Shown piece by piece: positions 16,375 to 23,751 of a DNA stretch of 64,000 nucleotides; the first letter of the stretch is position 1, and the number at the start of each line of letters is the position of its first letter. Made by a program: the position numbers and the translations under genes. The notes under the pieces were generated by a model. The model was given only the letters and a program-made list of their open reading frames with translations. It was not told the DNA's origin and did not search any database. Source of the DNA: Bog-950 sp046329495 (GTDB lineage Bacteria; Bacteroidota; Bacteroidia; Chitinophagales; LD1); contig JAXLUO010000002.1 in NCBI GenBank assembly GCA_046329495.1, positions 429,689 through 493,688 on the forward strand, written 5' to 3'.

Positions 16375-17315
16375 TTTTCCAGGTTCAAACGGTCGGCTAC
16401 CAGGTAATGGTTACGATCGGCTGCAGAGCGCGAAACCAATTCCCCTAAAAAGCCGGCCAAAAACAATTGCACACCCACTATGATAGAAAGCAGCGCAATG
16501 TAAAACAGCGGCCGCTCGGTCATACGGTATTGTTCGAATACAAACTTGGCAATAGTTAGATATAAAATGGTAATAAAGCCAAGGAAGAAACTTAGCATCC
16601 CAAACCCGCCAAAAATGTGCATCGGCCGTTTGCTGAAGCGGGTCATAAAATACACCGAAAGCAGATCGAGGAAGCCGTATAAAAAGCGTTCCATACCAAA
16701 CTTGGTAACGCCGTATTTACGGGCCTGGTGCTGCACTACCTTCTCCCCTATTTTATGGTAACCGGCCTGCTTAGCCAGCACAGGAATATAGCGGTGCATT
16801 TCGCCGTATACTTCCACACTCTTAATTACTTCGTTCTTATACGCCTTCAATCCACAATTAAAATCGTGCAGGTAAATGCCGGTCATAAAACGGGTAGCGG
16901 CGTTGTATAATTTAGTAGGAACGGTTTTGGTAATCGGGTCGAAACGTTTTTGTTTCCAGCCACTTACCAGGTCGTAACCATCCACCGCAATCATTTTATA
17001 CAGATCAGGAATTTCATCGGGCGAATCCTGTAAGTCGGCATCCATGGTAATAACCACATCGCCTTTAGCATGGGTAAATCCCACCTGCAAGGCAGCACTT
17101 TTGCCATAGTTGCGCTGAAATTTAATACCCCGTACATTAGGGTTTGCGGCAGCCAACTGCTGCACTACGCTCCACGATTTATCCTTACTGCCATCGTCCA
17201 TCAACAGCACTTCGTACGTAAAGGCGTTCGCCTTCATCACCCTGTCAATCCAGGCCAGGAGTTCCGGAAGCGATTCTTCCTCGTTAAATAAAGGGACTAC
17301 AACAGAAATTTGCAT
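16371..17315 (-). CDS. GT2 family polyprenyl-phosphate glycosyltransferase
   Basis: A DPM1/ArnC-like glycosyltransferase of 314 aa, with N-terminal VVPLFNEEESLPEL, MDDGSKDKSW, the metal-binding MDADLQDSPDEI near residue 92 and two C-terminal membrane helices at about 230-255 and 268-295. Family members move a sugar to undecaprenyl phosphate. It overlaps the GT4 gene by 4 bp and is the first gene of the minus-strand glycan operon. It is the second such GT in the cluster besides the fused one. Confidence 0.9.
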   Translation of the reverse strand: MQISVVVPLFNEEESLPELLAWIDRVMKANAFTYEVLLMDDGSKDKSWSVVQQLAAANPNVRGIKFQRNYGKSAALQVGFTHAKGDVVITMDADLQDSPDEIPDLYKMIAVDGYDLVSGWKQKRFDPITKTVPTKLYNAATRFMTGIYLHDFNCGLKAYKNEVIKSVEVYGEMHRYIPVLAKQAGYHKIGEKVVQHQARKYGVTKFGMERFLYGFLDLLSVYFMTRFSKRPMHIFGGFGMLSFFLGFITILYLTIAKFVFEQYRMTERPLFYIALLSIIVGVQLFLAGFLGELVSRSAADRNHYLVADRLNLEK

Positions 17316-17335
17316 GCAGTAAATAAAATCAAAAT

Positions 17336-17908
17336 TCAGGAAGTGGGTTTAAAATCATCCAAAGCGCCGGATTCGCCAACCGGGCCTTTTCCATCGCCAT
17401 CGCCACGGCGCACGAAGCCACCTATAACCAAACTAAAAATTGCACCAATGCCCAACGAAAAAGCCATTCTAAATGCCTGCGACTTGATAGTAGGTGTTGG
17501 ATCCTGCGCTTCCATTTCTTTCAGCGTTTTCTCGCGCTGGTCGTCCGGTGCACCAAAACGCTCCATGTATTCATCGGTCTTCTTTAATGCTATCTGCTTT
17601 TGCAGAATGGGCAGATCCTTATCAATAACCGCATAAAGCAGGTAGGAATACGTATCGAAAATGAGCGTAGCCGTAATGGAGATGATAAATACAGACACAA
17701 AAGCCTGTCCAAAATTTCTGAAGCCTCCAATCTCCTTACGATACGTAATGCTTCCCCATATCATACAGAAAATAAGCACTACATAAATCAGCAACGTCCA
17801 AAAGCCGAAAAGGGTTTGCACGCTGATAAGATAGATAGCCATTAAAAGCCCTATCATAGAAAAGCCTGCGATAAGGCCGTATTTAATAAGTGTAGCGTAC
17901 TTACCCAT
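17336..17908 (-). CDS. DUF4199 membrane protein
   Basis: A 190-aa membrane protein with four hydrophobic segments: three in residues 8-85, a charged loop (about 95-140, KTDEYMERFGAP) and one near residue 150-168. The pattern and the YRKEIGGFRNFGQAF segment fit DUF4199, a Bacteroidota-specific family of unknown function usually found beside a GT2 gene, as here. The tail is glycine- and aspartate-rich. It is spaced 7 nt from the dihydroorotase-like gene and 20 nt from the GT2 gene. Confidence 0.85.
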   Translation of the reverse strand: MGKYATLIKYGLIAGFSMIGLLMAIYLISVQTLFGFWTLLIYVVLIFCMIWGSITYRKEIGGFRNFGQAFVSVFIISITATLIFDTYSYLLYAVIDKDLPILQKQIALKKTDEYMERFGAPDDQREKTLKEMEAQDPTPTIKSQAFRMAFSLGIGAIFSLVIGGFVRRGDGDGKGPVGESGALDDFKPTS

Positions 17909-17915
17909 TTTTGTA

Positions 17916-19181
17916 TTAGTTGAGTTGAAGTAATCCTTTATTTACCACGCCCAGCGCTTTACCTGTAAACGCAGTGCCAATAAACGGCGTATTAGCCGAG
18001 AGCGATTTAATATCTTCTTTACTGAAAGTCCATTTCTTCTCAGGATCAAACAGGGTAAGATCGGCCAGGGCACCTTCTTTAATGCTGCCTTGCAGACCTA
18101 ATACCTTACGCGGGTTCTCAGCAAACAGCGCCACCAGTTGTTCTGTTTTTATCTTGCCAGTAGTGGCAGTAGCCGTAACTGCAAAGGCAGTTTCTAAACC
18201 AATCATACCAAAGTCGGCTTTATCAAACTCCAGTTTCTTACAATCTTCGTCCTGCGGATTGTGAGCACTGGTTACCGTATCCACCGTTCCATCGGCAATG
18301 CCTTTTATAAGGGCAGCGATATCTTCTTTGCTACGCAGGTGCGGATTAACCTTGCAATTGGTGTCGTACGAACCAACAGCCGAGTCATCCAGCAACAGGT
18401 TGTAGGCGTTTACCGAACACGTTACCTGCTGACCTTTCTTCTTAGCACCGCGAATTAACTCAATGCTCTTCTTTAGCGATACATCTAAAAAATGTAAGCG
18501 GCCTTGTGTATAGTCCTGCACATACAAATCGCGGTTCACAGCAATCTCTTCAGCCAGAGGTGCTGCACCGGGTAAGCCTAAGCGTGTGCTTACAACCCCT
18601 TCCTGCATGGCACCGTTTTTCGATATACTTTTATCCTCGGGGTGTACCATCAATAAACCGTCAAATGCTTTGATGTATAACAAGGCGCGTTCAATAACAC
18701 CTGCCGAAGGGCTTGGCTTTAATCCATCGCTAAAAGCAACCGCACCTGCCAGGTGCATATCATACATATCGGCTAAATCTTTACCATCGGTATGTTGAGT
18801 GGCAGCGCCTACGGGTAGCACCGTTACAATTTCTCCGGCACTTTTGCGCAGCAGATATTCTACCTGTGCCTTGGTATCGGTTACGGGGTTTGTATTAGGC
18901 ATTGCACAGATATGTGTAAAGCCACCAAAAGCCGCCGCACGGCAACCGCTTTCTACGGTCTCCTTCTGTTCTAAACCTGGGTCGCTCAGGTAGGTATGTA
19001 AGTCCACCCAACCAAGCGATACATGCAGATTGGGCAGCTTTACTTCCTGCGCTTTTGTATTGTTAATCAGTTTGGCGCCGATCTTTTTGATCTTACCTTC
19101 TGAAATTAAAATATCCTTAACCTGATTGTTATAGGGAGAACCGGCATCAATGATCCGGGCAGAGCGGATGAGAATTTCCAT
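17916..19181 (-). CDS. dihydroorotase-like amidohydrolase lacking metal ligands
   Basis: A 421-aa amidohydrolase-superfamily protein closest to class I dihydroorotase. I use the ATG at 19181; a TTG four codons upstream is possible. The overall fold motifs are kept (DLHTYLSDPGLEQKET, MPNTNPVTDTK, HPEDKSI, TSAHNPQDED), but the catalytic set is degraded. The second histidine of HxH is tyrosine, the HxxHxS position reads HFLDVS, and the catalytic TSDHAP aspartate is alanine. It may be a noncatalytic paralogue, perhaps partnering aspartate carbamoyltransferase as known pseudo-dihydroorotases do, and is unlikely to be the only PyrC. Confidence 0.82.
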   Translation of the reverse strand: MEILIRSARIIDAGSPYNNQVKDILISEGKIKKIGAKLINNTKAQEVKLPNLHVSLGWVDLHTYLSDPGLEQKETVESGCRAAAFGGFTHICAMPNTNPVTDTKAQVEYLLRKSAGEIVTVLPVGAATQHTDGKDLADMYDMHLAGAVAFSDGLKPSPSAGVIERALLYIKAFDGLLMVHPEDKSISKNGAMQEGVVSTRLGLPGAAPLAEEIAVNRDLYVQDYTQGRLHFLDVSLKKSIELIRGAKKKGQQVTCSVNAYNLLLDDSAVGSYDTNCKVNPHLRSKEDIAALIKGIADGTVDTVTSAHNPQDEDCKKLEFDKADFGMIGLETAFAVTATATTGKIKTEQLVALFAENPRKVLGLQGSIKEGALADLTLFDPEKKWTFSKEDIKSLSANTPFIGTAFTGKALGVVNKGLLQLN

Positions 19182-19211
19182 ACCGAGGACCAAATATAGG
19201 AATTAAAGTGA

Positions 19212-19238
19212 AAACGGCGGTTTATACAACCGCCGTTT
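19212..19238 (-). terminator. Rho-independent terminator after thrS
   Basis: An 11-bp stem (arms 19212-19222 and 19228-19238) with a 5-nt loop. The stem ends in TTT on the minus strand, followed by a T-rich stretch. It sits 40 bp after the thrS stop. Confidence 0.65.
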
Positions 19239-19277
19239 AAAGAATGTTATGTATTGCCCTTTCAGGTGTATTTCAGC

Positions 19278-21206
19278 TTACTTGTATTCAGCAATTTCCA
19301 GCTGAATTTGGGCTAAGAAATCAGCTACCGGCTTGGTGCCCTGGTCGCCTTGGCCCTGGCGGCGGATAGAAACGGCTTTGTCGTTCATTTCCTTCTCACC
19401 AATTACCAGCATGTAAGGCACTTTGCGGATCTCTGTATCGCGGATCTTACGGCCTATCTTCTCAGGGCGCTCATCCAGCGTAGCTTCGATACCCGCCTGG
19501 CGCAACACTTGGCGGATTTCCTTACCATACTCGTTAAACTTATCAGAGATAGGCAGGATAGCCACTTGCTCAGGCGCCAACCATACCGGGAATTTGCCGG
19601 CATAGTGTTCCAACAAGAAACCGATAAAGCGCTCGTGTGTTGAAAGCGGTGCACGGTGAATGATGATCGGACGTTCCTTTTCGTTCTTTTCGTTGGTGAA
19701 CGAAAGGTCGAAACGCTCAGCTTGTGCAAAGTCAACCTGGTTGGTAGCGATGGTAAACTCGCGACCGATGGCGCTCCAAATCTGGATGTCGATCTTAGGT
19801 CCGTAGAAGGCAGCTTCATCAGCTACTTCCACAAACGGCAAGCCCGACTTAACCAGTACGTTGCGTACCATCTCTTCGGTTTGCTTCCACATCTCGGGGT
19901 TGTTGATGTATTTCTGACCCAGCTTTTCAGGGGCATGGGTGCTAAAGCGCATCTGGTATTTATCAATACCAAAGATCTTGAAATACTTTACATACAGTTC
20001 GTTCACCTTCATAAACTCTTCCTCAAACTGCTCCTTGGTGCAGTAAATGTGGGCATCGTTCATTTGCAGGGAACGCACACGCATTAAGCCGAACAACTCA
20101 CCGCTTTGCTCGTACCGGTAGCAAGTACCGTATTCGGCAAAACGCTGTGGCATATCGCGGTAGCTTTTTGGTGTAGCACCAAATATTTTGTGGTGGTGCG
20201 GGCAGTTCATGGCCTTCAGGTAGTACTTGCTGCCTTCCATTTCCATTGGGGGAAACATACTTTCGGCATAGTATGGCAGGTGACCGCTGCGCATGTATAA
20301 AGCATCTTTTGCAATATGCGGACTCTTAACACGCACATAGCCCTGCTCCTGTTCGTTCTTCTTGGCCAGCGCTTCCAGCTTTTCAATCAGCGCACCGCCT
20401 TTAGGCAACCACAATGGTAAGCCGGGGCCAACTTCATCATCAAAGGTGAAGATCTCCAGTTCCTTACCCAGTAAACGGTGGTCCCGCTTTTTGGCTTCTT
20501 CCAACATGTTCACGTATTCGTCTAACTGCTGTTGTTTAGGGAAGGTAATACCGTAGATACGGGTTAACTGCTTGTTCTTTTCATCGCCTTTCCAGTAAGC
20601 GCCTGCTATGTTGGTTAGCTTAATGGCCTTAATAAAACCGGTGCTTGGAATGTGTGGCCCGCGGCACAGGTCGGTGAATTTGCCCTGGGTGTAGAAAGTA
20701 ATTTCGCCATCGTTCAGGTTCTGTAGCAGGTCTAATTTGTATTCATCTCCTTTCTCGGTAAAATACTTTACCGCTTCGGCCTTCGGCATTTCGCTGCGCA
20801 CATATTTGTTGTCCTGACCGGCCAACTCCTTCATTTTCTTTTCTACCTTCTCCAGGTCTTCGGCGTTCAGTTTGCTATCGCCTAAGTCCACATCATAATA
20901 AAAGCCATTGTCAACCGGCGGACCTACCCAGAACTTTACACCGGGGTAGTAGAACTCCAACGCCTCGGCCATTAAGTGGGCCGAAGAGTGCCAGAAAGTT
21001 TTCTTACCGTTCTGGTCGTCGAACTTTAAAAGCTTTAAAGAAGCATCGCTGTTGATAGGGCGGCTAAGGTCCCATACTTCGCCGTTAACTTCGGCGCTGA
21101 TAACTGCCTTGGCCAGGCCCTGGCTGATGCTGGCGGCTACATCGTAAGCGCTAACACCGGGTTCGTATTGTCTAACCGATCCATCGGGCAGTGTAATATT
21201 GATCAT
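19278..21206 (-). CDS. thrS: threonyl-tRNA synthetase
   Basis: Charges tRNA-Thr with threonine. The full 642-aa domain order is visible: TGS domain (1-62), the editing domain with HSSAHLMAEAL near residue 73, and the class II catalytic core with AMNCPHHHKIF, whose Cys and a later His bind zinc. The motif 2 region is GTCYRYEQSGELFGLMRVR and motif 3 is HRAPLSTHERFIGFLLE. The anticodon-binding domain starts at LAPEQVAILP. The gene is bounded by a terminator on each side, and no T-box or threonine leader was seen in the 145 bp upstream. Confidence 0.97.
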   Translation of the reverse strand: MINITLPDGSVRQYEPGVSAYDVAASISQGLAKAVISAEVNGEVWDLSRPINSDASLKLLKFDDQNGKKTFWHSSAHLMAEALEFYYPGVKFWVGPPVDNGFYYDVDLGDSKLNAEDLEKVEKKMKELAGQDNKYVRSEMPKAEAVKYFTEKGDEYKLDLLQNLNDGEITFYTQGKFTDLCRGPHIPSTGFIKAIKLTNIAGAYWKGDEKNKQLTRIYGITFPKQQQLDEYVNMLEEAKKRDHRLLGKELEIFTFDDEVGPGLPLWLPKGGALIEKLEALAKKNEQEQGYVRVKSPHIAKDALYMRSGHLPYYAESMFPPMEMEGSKYYLKAMNCPHHHKIFGATPKSYRDMPQRFAEYGTCYRYEQSGELFGLMRVRSLQMNDAHIYCTKEQFEEEFMKVNELYVKYFKIFGIDKYQMRFSTHAPEKLGQKYINNPEMWKQTEEMVRNVLVKSGLPFVEVADEAAFYGPKIDIQIWSAIGREFTIATNQVDFAQAERFDLSFTNEKNEKERPIIIHRAPLSTHERFIGFLLEHYAGKFPVWLAPEQVAILPISDKFNEYGKEIRQVLRQAGIEATLDERPEKIGRKIRDTEIRKVPYMLVIGEKEMNDKAVSIRRQGQGDQGTKPVADFLAQIQLEIAEYK

Positions 21207-21301
21207 GATCTTATTTTTTGCGTGTGCGAATTAACCATTATTGCCATAAAGACACAACGGCACTTTATAAAAACTACTAACAGGCTGGCCTGCTTAAACT
21301 A

Positions 21302-21332
21302 AAAACGCCCCCGAGAGACTCAGAGGCGTTTT
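21302..21332 (-). terminator. Rho-independent terminator after rpmE2
   Basis: Arms AAAACGCC (21302-21309) and GGCGTTTT (21325-21332) form a GC-rich stem 20 bp beyond the L31 stop. The minus-strand product ends in TTTT followed by more T-rich sequence. Confidence 0.75.
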
Positions 21333-21351
21333 ACTATAATATATATGACGA

Positions 21352-21597
21352 CTACTTGGCGTATCTCTTTTTGAATTTATCGATACGACCGGCCGTGTCA
21401 ACCAGTTTCATTTTACCGGTAAAGAAAGGGTGGCTTTCGTTACTGATTTCTATTTTGATGAGAGGGTATTCGTTACCATCTTCCCATTTGATGTTCTCTT
21501 TGCTGTTGGCAGCGCTTTTACCTAACCATGCTTTATCGCAGCTGATGTCCTTGAAAACCACTGGTCTGTAATTAGTAGGATGGATGTCCTTTTTCAT
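21352..21597 (-). CDS. rpmE2: ribosomal protein L31, type B
   Basis: An 81-aa protein of the large ribosomal subunit. The start MKKDIHPTNYRPVVF at 21597 is the family's usual N-terminus, so the eight extra in-frame codons upstream are not used. Only one cysteine remains (SCDKAW), so this is the zinc-independent type B (C-minus) L31, as in most Bacteroidota. The C-terminus HPFFTGKMKLVDTAGRIDKF is characteristic. A textbook promoter lies 22-51 bp upstream. Confidence 0.96.
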   Translation of the reverse strand: MKKDIHPTNYRPVVFKDISCDKAWLGKSAANSKENIKWEDGNEYPLIKIEISNESHPFFTGKMKLVDTAGRIDKFKKRYAK

Positions 21598-21618
21598 TAT
21601 CTTGCTATTTTGGGACGG

Positions 21619-21648
21619 CAAATATAGGGCTTTTTCGGGAGTTTCAAA
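21619..21648 (-). promoter_or_regulatory. Bacteroidota sigma-A promoter of rpmE2
   Basis: On the minus strand TTTG (-33 element, 21645-21648) is followed after 18 nt by TATATTTG (-7 element, 21619-21626). This matches the known Bacteroidota consensus TTTG/TAnnTTTG. The predicted transcript start falls about 15 nt before the L31 ATG. Confidence 0.75.
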
Positions 21649-21698
21649 AGAAAATTCAAGACGTCCTGATTTTAGATAAAAAACAAAAAACGGTTCAC

Positions 21699-21725
21699 CG
21701 CAGTCCCGAGTACTCGGGATCGCAG
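21699..21725. repeat. 17-bp palindromic unit between CGCAG direct repeats
   Basis: The perfect palindrome TCCCGAGTACTCGGGA (21704-21719) plus one base sits between CGCAG at 21699-21703 and CGCAG at 21721-21725. The layout mimics a very small insertion with a 5-bp target duplication. Confidence 0.6.
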
Positions 21726-21779
21726 ATTAACACAGATTGAATACAGATATTGGGTGGTGTTTGGGGCATTGTATATAAT

Positions 21780-21880
21780 GGGTTACATTTTGGGGTCGGG
21801 TTACAAAGTAAAAATGACACCCATCTAACTGCTTGATTTTCAAATACTATTTTTGAGCATGGGTTACACTACGGGTTACA
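21780..21880 (+). repeat. four direct copies of GGGTTACA
   Basis: Copies at 21780-21787, 21798-21805, 21861-21868 and 21873-21880, all in the same orientation. They lie 42-142 bp upstream of the -33 element of the next gene, a position suited to activator or other DNA-binding sites. They may instead be remnants of a mobile element end. Confidence 0.6.
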
Positions 21881-21921
21881 AATTAGCTTCTCATTAATAT
21901 ATAAAAACATCATATGACGCC

Positions 21922-21951
21922 TTTGCAACGCCGGTAATGTTGCTACCTTTA
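21922..21951 (+). promoter_or_regulatory. promoter of the 133-aa gene
   Basis: TTTG (21922-21925), an 18-nt spacer and TACCTTTA (21944-21951) match the Bacteroidota consensus except for the last base. The transcript would start near 21958, which leaves little leader and favours the ATG at 21969 over the one at 21960. Confidence 0.6.
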
Positions 21952-21968
21952 GGAAATAAATGCGTCTA

Positions 21969-22370
21969 ATGGAAAAAGGAACCAAAGCGAACCCCTGGAA
22001 ACTGAAAACCCCACCCGGCACCTCGGAATATGAAATGTTTAAAGACGAGAAGGATGGGAAAGAGGTTATTGTGTGCGTGGTGGGTAAAACAACCTTGCTG
22101 TATGATTACCGTTGCTTAAAGGACCTGCATGCTATGCTGAAAAAGCATAAGGACTGGATGGAATTAGGCAGCGCCGACGAGCAAAAGCCTGCTAAAGATG
22201 GCACCGTTGAAGCCTGGGGACGCTCAGCCGATAACCCCGTGGGTGGTTGGTATGGTCTTAAAAAAGGGTTGCGCGGCCGGTTTGGCATGTATGTCCCGCC
22301 ATTGATGGAAGAATTGGGCTTAGCAGAACTTACCCACGAGGCAAAAGGAAACAAGATGAGAGCAAAATAA
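21969..22370 (+). CDS. conserved hypothetical protein, 133 aa
   Basis: A small soluble protein beginning MEKGTKANPWKLKTPPGTSE. I recall a widespread conserved family with the same N-terminal phrase and the central LHAMLKKHKDWMELGSADEQ and VGGWYGLKKGLRGRFGMYVP segments, found in soil bacteria of several phyla and without known function (from memory, unchecked). The strong conservation suggests an enzyme-like or binding role. An ATG three codons upstream is possible, but the promoter position favours this one. The gene marks the left border of the AT-rich island and has the base composition of the core genome. Confidence 0.8.
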   Translation: MEKGTKANPWKLKTPPGTSEYEMFKDEKDGKEVIVCVVGKTTLLYDYRCLKDLHAMLKKHKDWMELGSADEQKPAKDGTVEAWGRSADNPVGGWYGLKKGLRGRFGMYVPPLMEELGLAELTHEAKGNKMRAK

Positions 22371-22402
22371 TTGTTTGTTGTTTAAGCTTTGTAGTTTGGT
22401 GC

Positions 22403-22526
22403 TTGGCGCAGTGGTGAATTTCGTATCATAAAGTCATTACACTACAAAAGTTGATGCGAGGTAGAATGTTCAATTAACCACTTCACTTGTCATTGCGCCA
22501 AACGGCTGTTATCAGTAGTTTTGCTT
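22403..22526 (-). repeat. cassette-boundary-like inverted repeat and motif after the nuclease gene
   Basis: Arms 22403-22413 and 22491-22501 are inverted copies of TTGGCGCA(G/A)TG with one mismatch. Next to the right arm, read on the minus strand, lie AAGCAAAAC (22518-22526) and TAACAG (22506-22511), 6 nt after the stop of the nuclease gene. A similar pair follows the TIR gene at 23723-23742. No promoter or gene was seen in this 160-bp gap. Confidence 0.5.
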
Positions 22527-22532
22527 AGTTCG

Positions 22533-23171
22533 TTAGCTGCCATAATATGAAGATGTGTCAATGTCAAATTTATCAACTTCAACTATTTCCAATTCCTTTT
22601 TTGAGTTGTAAGCCAATGTAATTTCAAAATCAAATGGAAAATTGTCGTACGATTTAAAGCCGTCTCCTTTGTCTTGGTCAACATCAGAGCCAAACTGCAA
22701 CTCAACGCTAACCACACCGTCACCTTTTACAAAAATGTTCTCACCAGAAATATTTATTTCATCAATGTCAATATCAAATACTTCGTCAGGCCTTGTATGA
22801 GTTGATAATGCATCAAGCTCGGTAGGTAATTCGTAATGAATGTAGTTGGTAATAAGAGTATCAATGTCTTCGATTTCAAGCTTCTTTTCCTTTGGAGGTG
22901 TCGCTATAACAACTAAGAATTTGTAATTCCCTAAAGCCCTAATATAGTCAGCTAAACCAGCAATTTTTTGTTTTCTGTCTGGTGTCATTTTCCCAGCCTT
23001 AACTTCAATAACTATTTGCTCTTCGCCTTTTCTTGCCACAAGGTCGGCTTGAAATTTACCCAGTCGCTCTTCTTTGTTTACTTGATAACCTTTCTGAAAA
23101 TACTCTTCTGCAATTTGGTCAATTGCTATGTCATGAAGATACTTTCCTAAGTATTTCTTTTTGATTTCCAT
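22533..23171 (-). CDS. PD-(D/E)XK nuclease (archaeal HJR-like restriction endonuclease fold)
   Basis: A 212-aa protein from the ATG at 23171; longer in-frame starts would overlap the upstream gene. The N-terminal 90 residues fit an endonuclease core: helix with IAEEYFQKGY, then D43 in FQADLVARKG and E56-V-K58 in QIVIEVKAGK, the metal-binding D...ExK triad. The pattern resembles REases related to archaeal Holliday-junction resolvases. Residues about 125-205 form a beta-rich domain with conserved-looking GDGVVSVELQFGSDVD and NFPF phrases that I cannot name. It starts 1 nt after the RusA-like gene's stop, so the two are coupled. The region is visibly AT-richer than its flanks. Confidence 0.72.
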   Translation of the reverse strand: MEIKKKYLGKYLHDIAIDQIAEEYFQKGYQVNKEERLGKFQADLVARKGEEQIVIEVKAGKMTPDRKQKIAGLADYIRALGNYKFLVVIATPPKEKKLEIEDIDTLITNYIHYELPTELDALSTHTRPDEVFDIDIDEINISGENIFVKGDGVVSVELQFGSDVDQDKGDGFKSYDNFPFDFEITLAYNSKKELEIVEVDKFDIDTSSYYGS

Positions 23172-23172
23172 T

Positions 23173-23604
23173 TTACTCAATATTGAATTTATACATTGAA
23201 GGCTTAAACTTTCCACACTCTACATAAACAATATGGTCTTCGTTTTCAAATGCATCAAGTAAATCAAGAATTAATTTTCCTTGAAGTCCAGTTAAATCAA
23301 TAACACTATAGTCGCCTTTTGTAAGGTCAAAACTACCTGCAATTCTAATCTTGATTTGTTGGTCGTCGTTAAATAAAAATCCATTTAAACAGTCCCATAA
23401 AGGTTTGCTTATATTGTCCGTGTCCAGGTCAAGATTTTTATTAAAAAAATAATATATAGTCGCATAAAGGTCATCGCTAAGTAACGTATGTGTCGTGTTG
23501 TAACTTAGGAATGACGCTTCAATCGCACTTTTGTAATTCAACTTTTTTGTCCCGCGACAACTGTTATATGAAAGTGGTCTGCTTTTTAAAATAAAGTTGT
23601 GCAT
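23173..23604 (-). CDS. RusA-like Holliday-junction resolvase family protein
   Basis: A 143-aa protein. The N-terminus FILKSRPLSYNS and the core DTDNISKPLWDCLNG...NDDQQI fit the RusA family, whose active site in E. coli is D70-x-D72-N-x3-K76 plus D91. The equivalents here are D61, D63, K67 and D80/D81, so it looks catalytically intact. RusA proteins cut Holliday junctions and usually travel on phages and mobile elements. Here no phage gene is nearby; instead it is paired, 1 nt apart, with a PD-(D/E)XK nuclease, which suggests a two-component nuclease module. The C-terminal 45 residues beyond the core have no motif I recognise. Confidence 0.68.
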   Translation of the reverse strand: MHNFILKSRPLSYNSCRGTKKLNYKSAIEASFLSYNTTHTLLSDDLYATIYYFFNKNLDLDTDNISKPLWDCLNGFLFNDDQQIKIRIAGSFDLTKGDYSVIDLTGLQGKLILDLLDAFENEDHIVYVECGKFKPSMYKFNIE

Positions 23605-23639
23605 GTTTTTTCTTGCTGTGTCATTTGTTAAAATTATTA

Positions 23640-23751
23640 CTAGGTTCTGCAGCTACTTGAAGGGCGGAACTTTTACCACAAAGCGGTCTTTGAAACACGG
23701 AACCCCTCTTTTTGGGTAGGTACTGTAACTGCCGTTTTGCTTTCTGTCATT
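23640..23751 (-). repeat. cassette-boundary-like motif after the TIR gene
   Basis: Read on the minus strand, AAGCAAAAC (23734-23742) lies 9 nt after the TIR stop, followed by TTACAG (23723-23728) with nearly the same spacing as in the gap at 22506-22526. Beyond it is a CAAAG/CTTTG hairpin (23679-23692) and two direct CGGAAC copies. No gene is visible in the gap. Confidence 0.45.

Larger units (their letters stand above)
21649..21921. other. non-coding stretch with a flanked palindrome and four GGGTTACA copies
   Basis: Part of a 338-bp gap between rpmE2 and the next + strand gene. No credible gene is seen. It contains a 16-bp perfect palindrome at 21704-21719 flanked by 5-bp direct repeats, the word ATTAACACAGATT that resembles dispersed Bacteroidota repeats, and four direct GGGTTACA copies between 21780 and 21880. 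Confidence 0.6.

Noticed and set aside
17916..19181. Dihydroorotase-like gene as a pseudogene
   Set aside because: The frame is intact over full length with several conserved non-catalytic motifs; only active-site residues changed.
19656..20087. 143-aa plus-strand frame inside thrS
   Set aside because: It lies wholly opposite conserved ThrS catalytic motifs and its sequence shows no recognisable domain.
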